This document shows positions 33,326 through 35,551 of a stretch of DNA of 35,551 nt, piece after piece. The position numbers and the translations under genes are program-made. The notes beneath the pieces were generated by a model. It saw only the letters and a program-made list of their open reading frames with translations. It was not told where the DNA came from and ran no database searches. The stretch comes from Zancudomyces culisetae (lineage: Eukaryota > Kickxellomycota > Harpellomycetes > Harpellales > Legeriomycetaceae): contig LSSK01000244.1 in the NCBI GenBank assembly GCA_001969505.1, positions 4,717-40,267 of the forward strand, written 5' to 3'. The first letter of the stretch is position 1. The number at the start of each line of letters is the position of its first letter.

Positions 33326-34406
33326 ACTTACTCTTGTCACTGTCACTGTCACTGTCACTGTCACTGTCACTGTCACTGTCACTGTCTTTGTATTTTGTGT
33401 TTATTTTATATTAGTTTGACATTAAAATACCGAAATAAAACTCACTTTTGAATTTTATTTTTTTATCATAACATATCTCATTCTCATCCTTCCTCTTCTT
33501 CTTCTTCTTCCTCCTCCTCCTCCTCCTCCCCTATACTATCTACCTACTCTACTTTTTAAAAACATTTTACAAAATTATTTAGCCATTTTGAAAAACGTTT
33601 GGTATTTAATGTATAGTAGAGCGGAAATATAAAATTAAATAAAACAATATAGAACAAAAATAAAAACAAAAAGAAAAACAAAAAGAAAAACAAAAACAAA
33701 AACTAGGCAACTAGGCAACTAGCTTGGGTATCCTGTTTAGTATAAATGTAATTGTAGATGCATGTGTATATTAATAAATATGTATATAATGTGGATTCCC
33801 CTACTTTTTAAAGTGAATAAAAAAATTAACAAACGATAACAATAACAATAACAGTAATAGTAATGGTAATACTAATAGTAGTAGTAGTAGTAGTAGTGTT
33901 ATAAGGAATGGGAATGAGAATGAGAGTCAGGTTTGGTAAGTGTTAAAATAAACAATTGCTAAATAAAAAGATTTTGGAAAATCCAGCTAATAAATACTAA
34001 AAAAACAAAAAAACAAAATAAAAAATTCAATTTTAATTAATAATAAAGTATTTGTTTAGCGAAAACAATTCAAAATACTGGAAACCAAATAAAAGAGAAA
34101 TGAGAGTAAAAATTAAGCAAGAGCCGAAAACTCGATAAAAAAAAAATACAAAGTGCAAAAAAAAGAAAAAAAGAAAAAAACAAAACAAAAGATAGGAGAG
34201 TTACCAAAAACCAAAAACCAAAAACTAAAAGCCAAAACTAGAACCAAAAACTAAAACTAAAAAAATAAAAGGTTGACCATAATCATACACTGTATTTATT
34301 TAAAGAATATTCAACAAGGAAAAAGTAGAAAAAACAGTTAGTTGATGGAAAATGAATTGAAAATACTAGTGGATTAAAATAAAAAAAGAAAAAGATACAA
34401 GTGTAT
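33326..34406. other. Repeat-rich intergenic region between mt-AlaRS and the AT-hook gene
   Basis: About 1.1 kb of simple sequence. It begins pyrimidine-rich ((TGTCAC)n; CTT/CCT triplets at 33495-33530) and switches to A-rich: CAAAAA/GAAAAA runs at 33655-33705, a duplicated CTAGGCAA (33703-33721), AAT/AGT triplets at 33833-33898 and CCAAAAA units at 34204-34254. The right part probably contains the AT-hook gene promoter. Confidence 0.5.
33335..33386 (+). repeat. (TGTCAC)8.7 tandem repeat
   Basis: Perfect hexanucleotide array starting 10 bp after the mt-AlaRS stop codon, so it lies in the presumed 3' UTR or terminator. Confidence 0.97.
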
Positions 34407-35551
34407 ATGGACTGGCTTGGCATAAAAGAAGGAGTCAAGATGCTTTCTGTAGAAATTATGAATTCATTATATAACAATAAAGGTGAACTTTGCAATAGCA
34501 ACAAGGGCAATGACAAAGAAAGTAATAATGGTAGTAATACAGGTGACAATCTTGCCAGCAGAAAGCTTCAACAAAAAGACAATGTAAATACAAAATTGGA
34601 GGATAATACAGCGAAAAAGAAAAAGAAGCTTTTAGAGGAAAGAGGGGTGGTGAATGGACAAACAATAGTAGAAGAAATACTCAATGGGCGCAAGATGGTA
34701 GAAGAAATCGAGGGAAATGACAGGTTTATACGAAAAAACAAGAATAAAGTGGCAATTACTGAAGATGAAATGGGACAGAATGGGGAGAGAGGGAAAAAGG
34801 GAGAGGAGGAACAGGAGGAAGAAGAGGAACAGGAGGATGGAGAGAGTATGGGGGACAAAGGGCAGGAAAATGAGCGACCCAGGAAAAGGATCAGGCTTCG
34901 AGTAGAAGATAACGAGGAGGTGGAGAAAGAAAAGAAGGAAGCGAAGGAAGCGGTGGTGGTAAGCACGCCGAGGAGAGGAAGACCACCAAAAAAGACAGCA
35001 GGACAGGCTAAACGGGGGAGGCCACCAAAGAACAAAAACCAAGTCGAGATAACAAATGTACAGAACAATATAATAGTTGGACGGCGAACACGAGATAGGA
35101 GAGAGCGGATTAAGTTTAGGTTTGGAATTCGCGGGGGGATAATCAAGAAACAAGACAGCGAAGAAGAGAAAGAGAAGGGGAGGCAAAGAAAGAGGGAAAG
35201 GGAAAGGGAAAGGGAAGAGGAGGGAGAAAGGGAAAGTGTGAGAGAAGAGGAGAGAGAAGTGGAGGTGGAAGGGGAAGGGGAGGGGGAGCGACGGGGTAGA
35301 AGGAAAAGCGGAATTGGACGAAAAAACGATAAAAAAGAAACGATCAAAAGACGAGAAAAACGAAGCCACGAGGAAGACAGAATTGATGGAAAAGGCGAGG
35401 AATTGACGACAGAAAGGCCACGGGAGGAGAGAAGTTGGCGAGAGTTTGTTCCAGATCTGCAACTGGAACAGGAAATGGCCATAGTGGAAAGGGGCAAGAT
35501 GTACAAGCTGGGTAAACCGGCGGGGCTGGTTAACAGCACACACGCCGCACT
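34407..35551 (+). CDS. AT-hook, highly charged probable chromatin protein, 3' end beyond the window
   Basis: The frame from ATG 34407 stays open to the right edge (381 codons and 2 nt). It contains two AT-hook motifs, RRGRPPKK (residues 189-196) and RGRPPKN (203-209), which bind the minor groove of AT-rich DNA. Around them are long Glu/Lys/Arg runs, including KRERERERE-type stretches near 265, that are probably disordered. The last ~35 visible residues are less biased (WREFVPDLQLEQEMAIVERG) and may lead into a folded domain. I cannot identify the family. AT-hooks plus acidic/basic tails fit a chromatin remodelling, origin-binding or kinetochore protein. A second Met in frame at 34440 is an alternative start, and a GTAAGT donor upstream at 33936 allows an alternative first exon. 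The long minus-strand open frames over this region mirror its Ser/Leu/Phe-rich complement. Confidence 0.7.
   Translation, partial: MDWLGIKEGVKMLSVEIMNSLYNNKGELCNSNKGNDKESNNGSNTGDNLASRKLQQKDNVNTKLEDNTAKKKKKLLEERGVVNGQTIVEEILNGRKMVEEIEGNDRFIRKNKNKVAITEDEMGQNGERGKKGEEEQEEEEEQEDGESMGDKGQENERPRKRIRLRVEDNEEVEKEKKEAKEAVVVSTPRRGRPPKKTAGQAKRGRPPKNKNQVEITNVQNNIIVGRRTRDRRERIKFRFGIRGGIIKKQDSEEEKEKGRQRKREREREREEEGERESVREEEREVEVEGEGEGERRGRRKSGIGRKNDKKETIKRREKRSHEEDRIDGKGEELTTERPREERSWREFVPDLQLEQEMAIVERGKMYKLGKPAGLVNSTHAA

Noticed and set aside
33335-33386. CRISPR-like array
   Set aside because: A perfect hexanucleotide tandem repeat without spacers, in a eukaryotic 3' flank.
34568-35543. Two overlapping minus-strand open frames of about 300 codons rich in Ser, Leu, Phe and Pro
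   Set aside because: They are the complement of the Glu/Lys/Arg-rich AT-hook gene. The plus-strand frame has recognisable motifs and they do not.

Overview
The window reads as nuclear DNA of an AT-rich, intron-bearing fungus. The evidence is spliceosomal introns with GTAAGT-like donors and mostly TAG acceptors, a Ran1/Sks1/Vhs1-type kinase, a Vps3-like CORVET subunit, fungal-type mitochondrial ribosomal proteins and a cytosolic isoleucyl-tRNA synthetase. A kinesin-12 (KIF15-type) gene and a separate bacterial-type alanyl-tRNA synthetase with a mitochondrial-looking N-terminus argue for an early-diverging (chytrid or zygomycete grade) fungus rather than an ascomycete yeast. That placement is inference.

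Layout, left to right. (1) 1-2911, minus strand: the 5' part of a kinesin-12 gene in at least 13 short exons, running off the left edge. (2) 3571-7587, plus: PRP16/DHX38, a spliceosomal DEAH helicase with one intron, divergent from the kinesin. (3) 7945-11649, plus: a Vps3/TGFBRAP1-like vesicle-tethering protein. (4) About 11.6 kb (11650-23277) holding only one convincing gene, a Ran1/Sks1/Vhs1-type protein kinase on the minus strand (16677-17957), plus a 147-base run of N flanked by a perfect 78-bp inverted repeat. (5) 23278-26523: cytosolic isoleucyl-tRNA synthetase. (6) 26781-33325: a compact block with a four-exon mL45/Mba1 gene, bL32m (minus), an unrecognised two-helix membrane protein and a mitochondrial-type alanyl-tRNA synthetase. 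The last is interrupted by an in-frame TAA beside a (CAAACT)11 array, best explained by a 117-nt intron. (7) 34407 to the right edge: the start of a highly charged protein with two AT-hooks.

Several genes share a theme of gene expression: splicing (Prp16), cytosolic translation (IleRS), and mitochondrial ribosome biogenesis or membrane docking and aminoacylation (mL45, bL32m, mt-AlaRS). In eukaryotes such adjacency is only weak evidence of co-regulation. Long plus-strand genes start purine-rich and end pyrimidine-rich, visible in synonymous codon choice. Many intergenic stretches are low-complexity (CAAAA, GAAGGA, TGTCAC and TTTTTGG arrays). I found no tRNA, rRNA, CRISPR array or recognisable transposase gene. 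The most notable items are the AlaRS interruption, the kinesin-12 gene with a 14-nt exon and a GC-AG intron, and the palindrome around the assembly gap.
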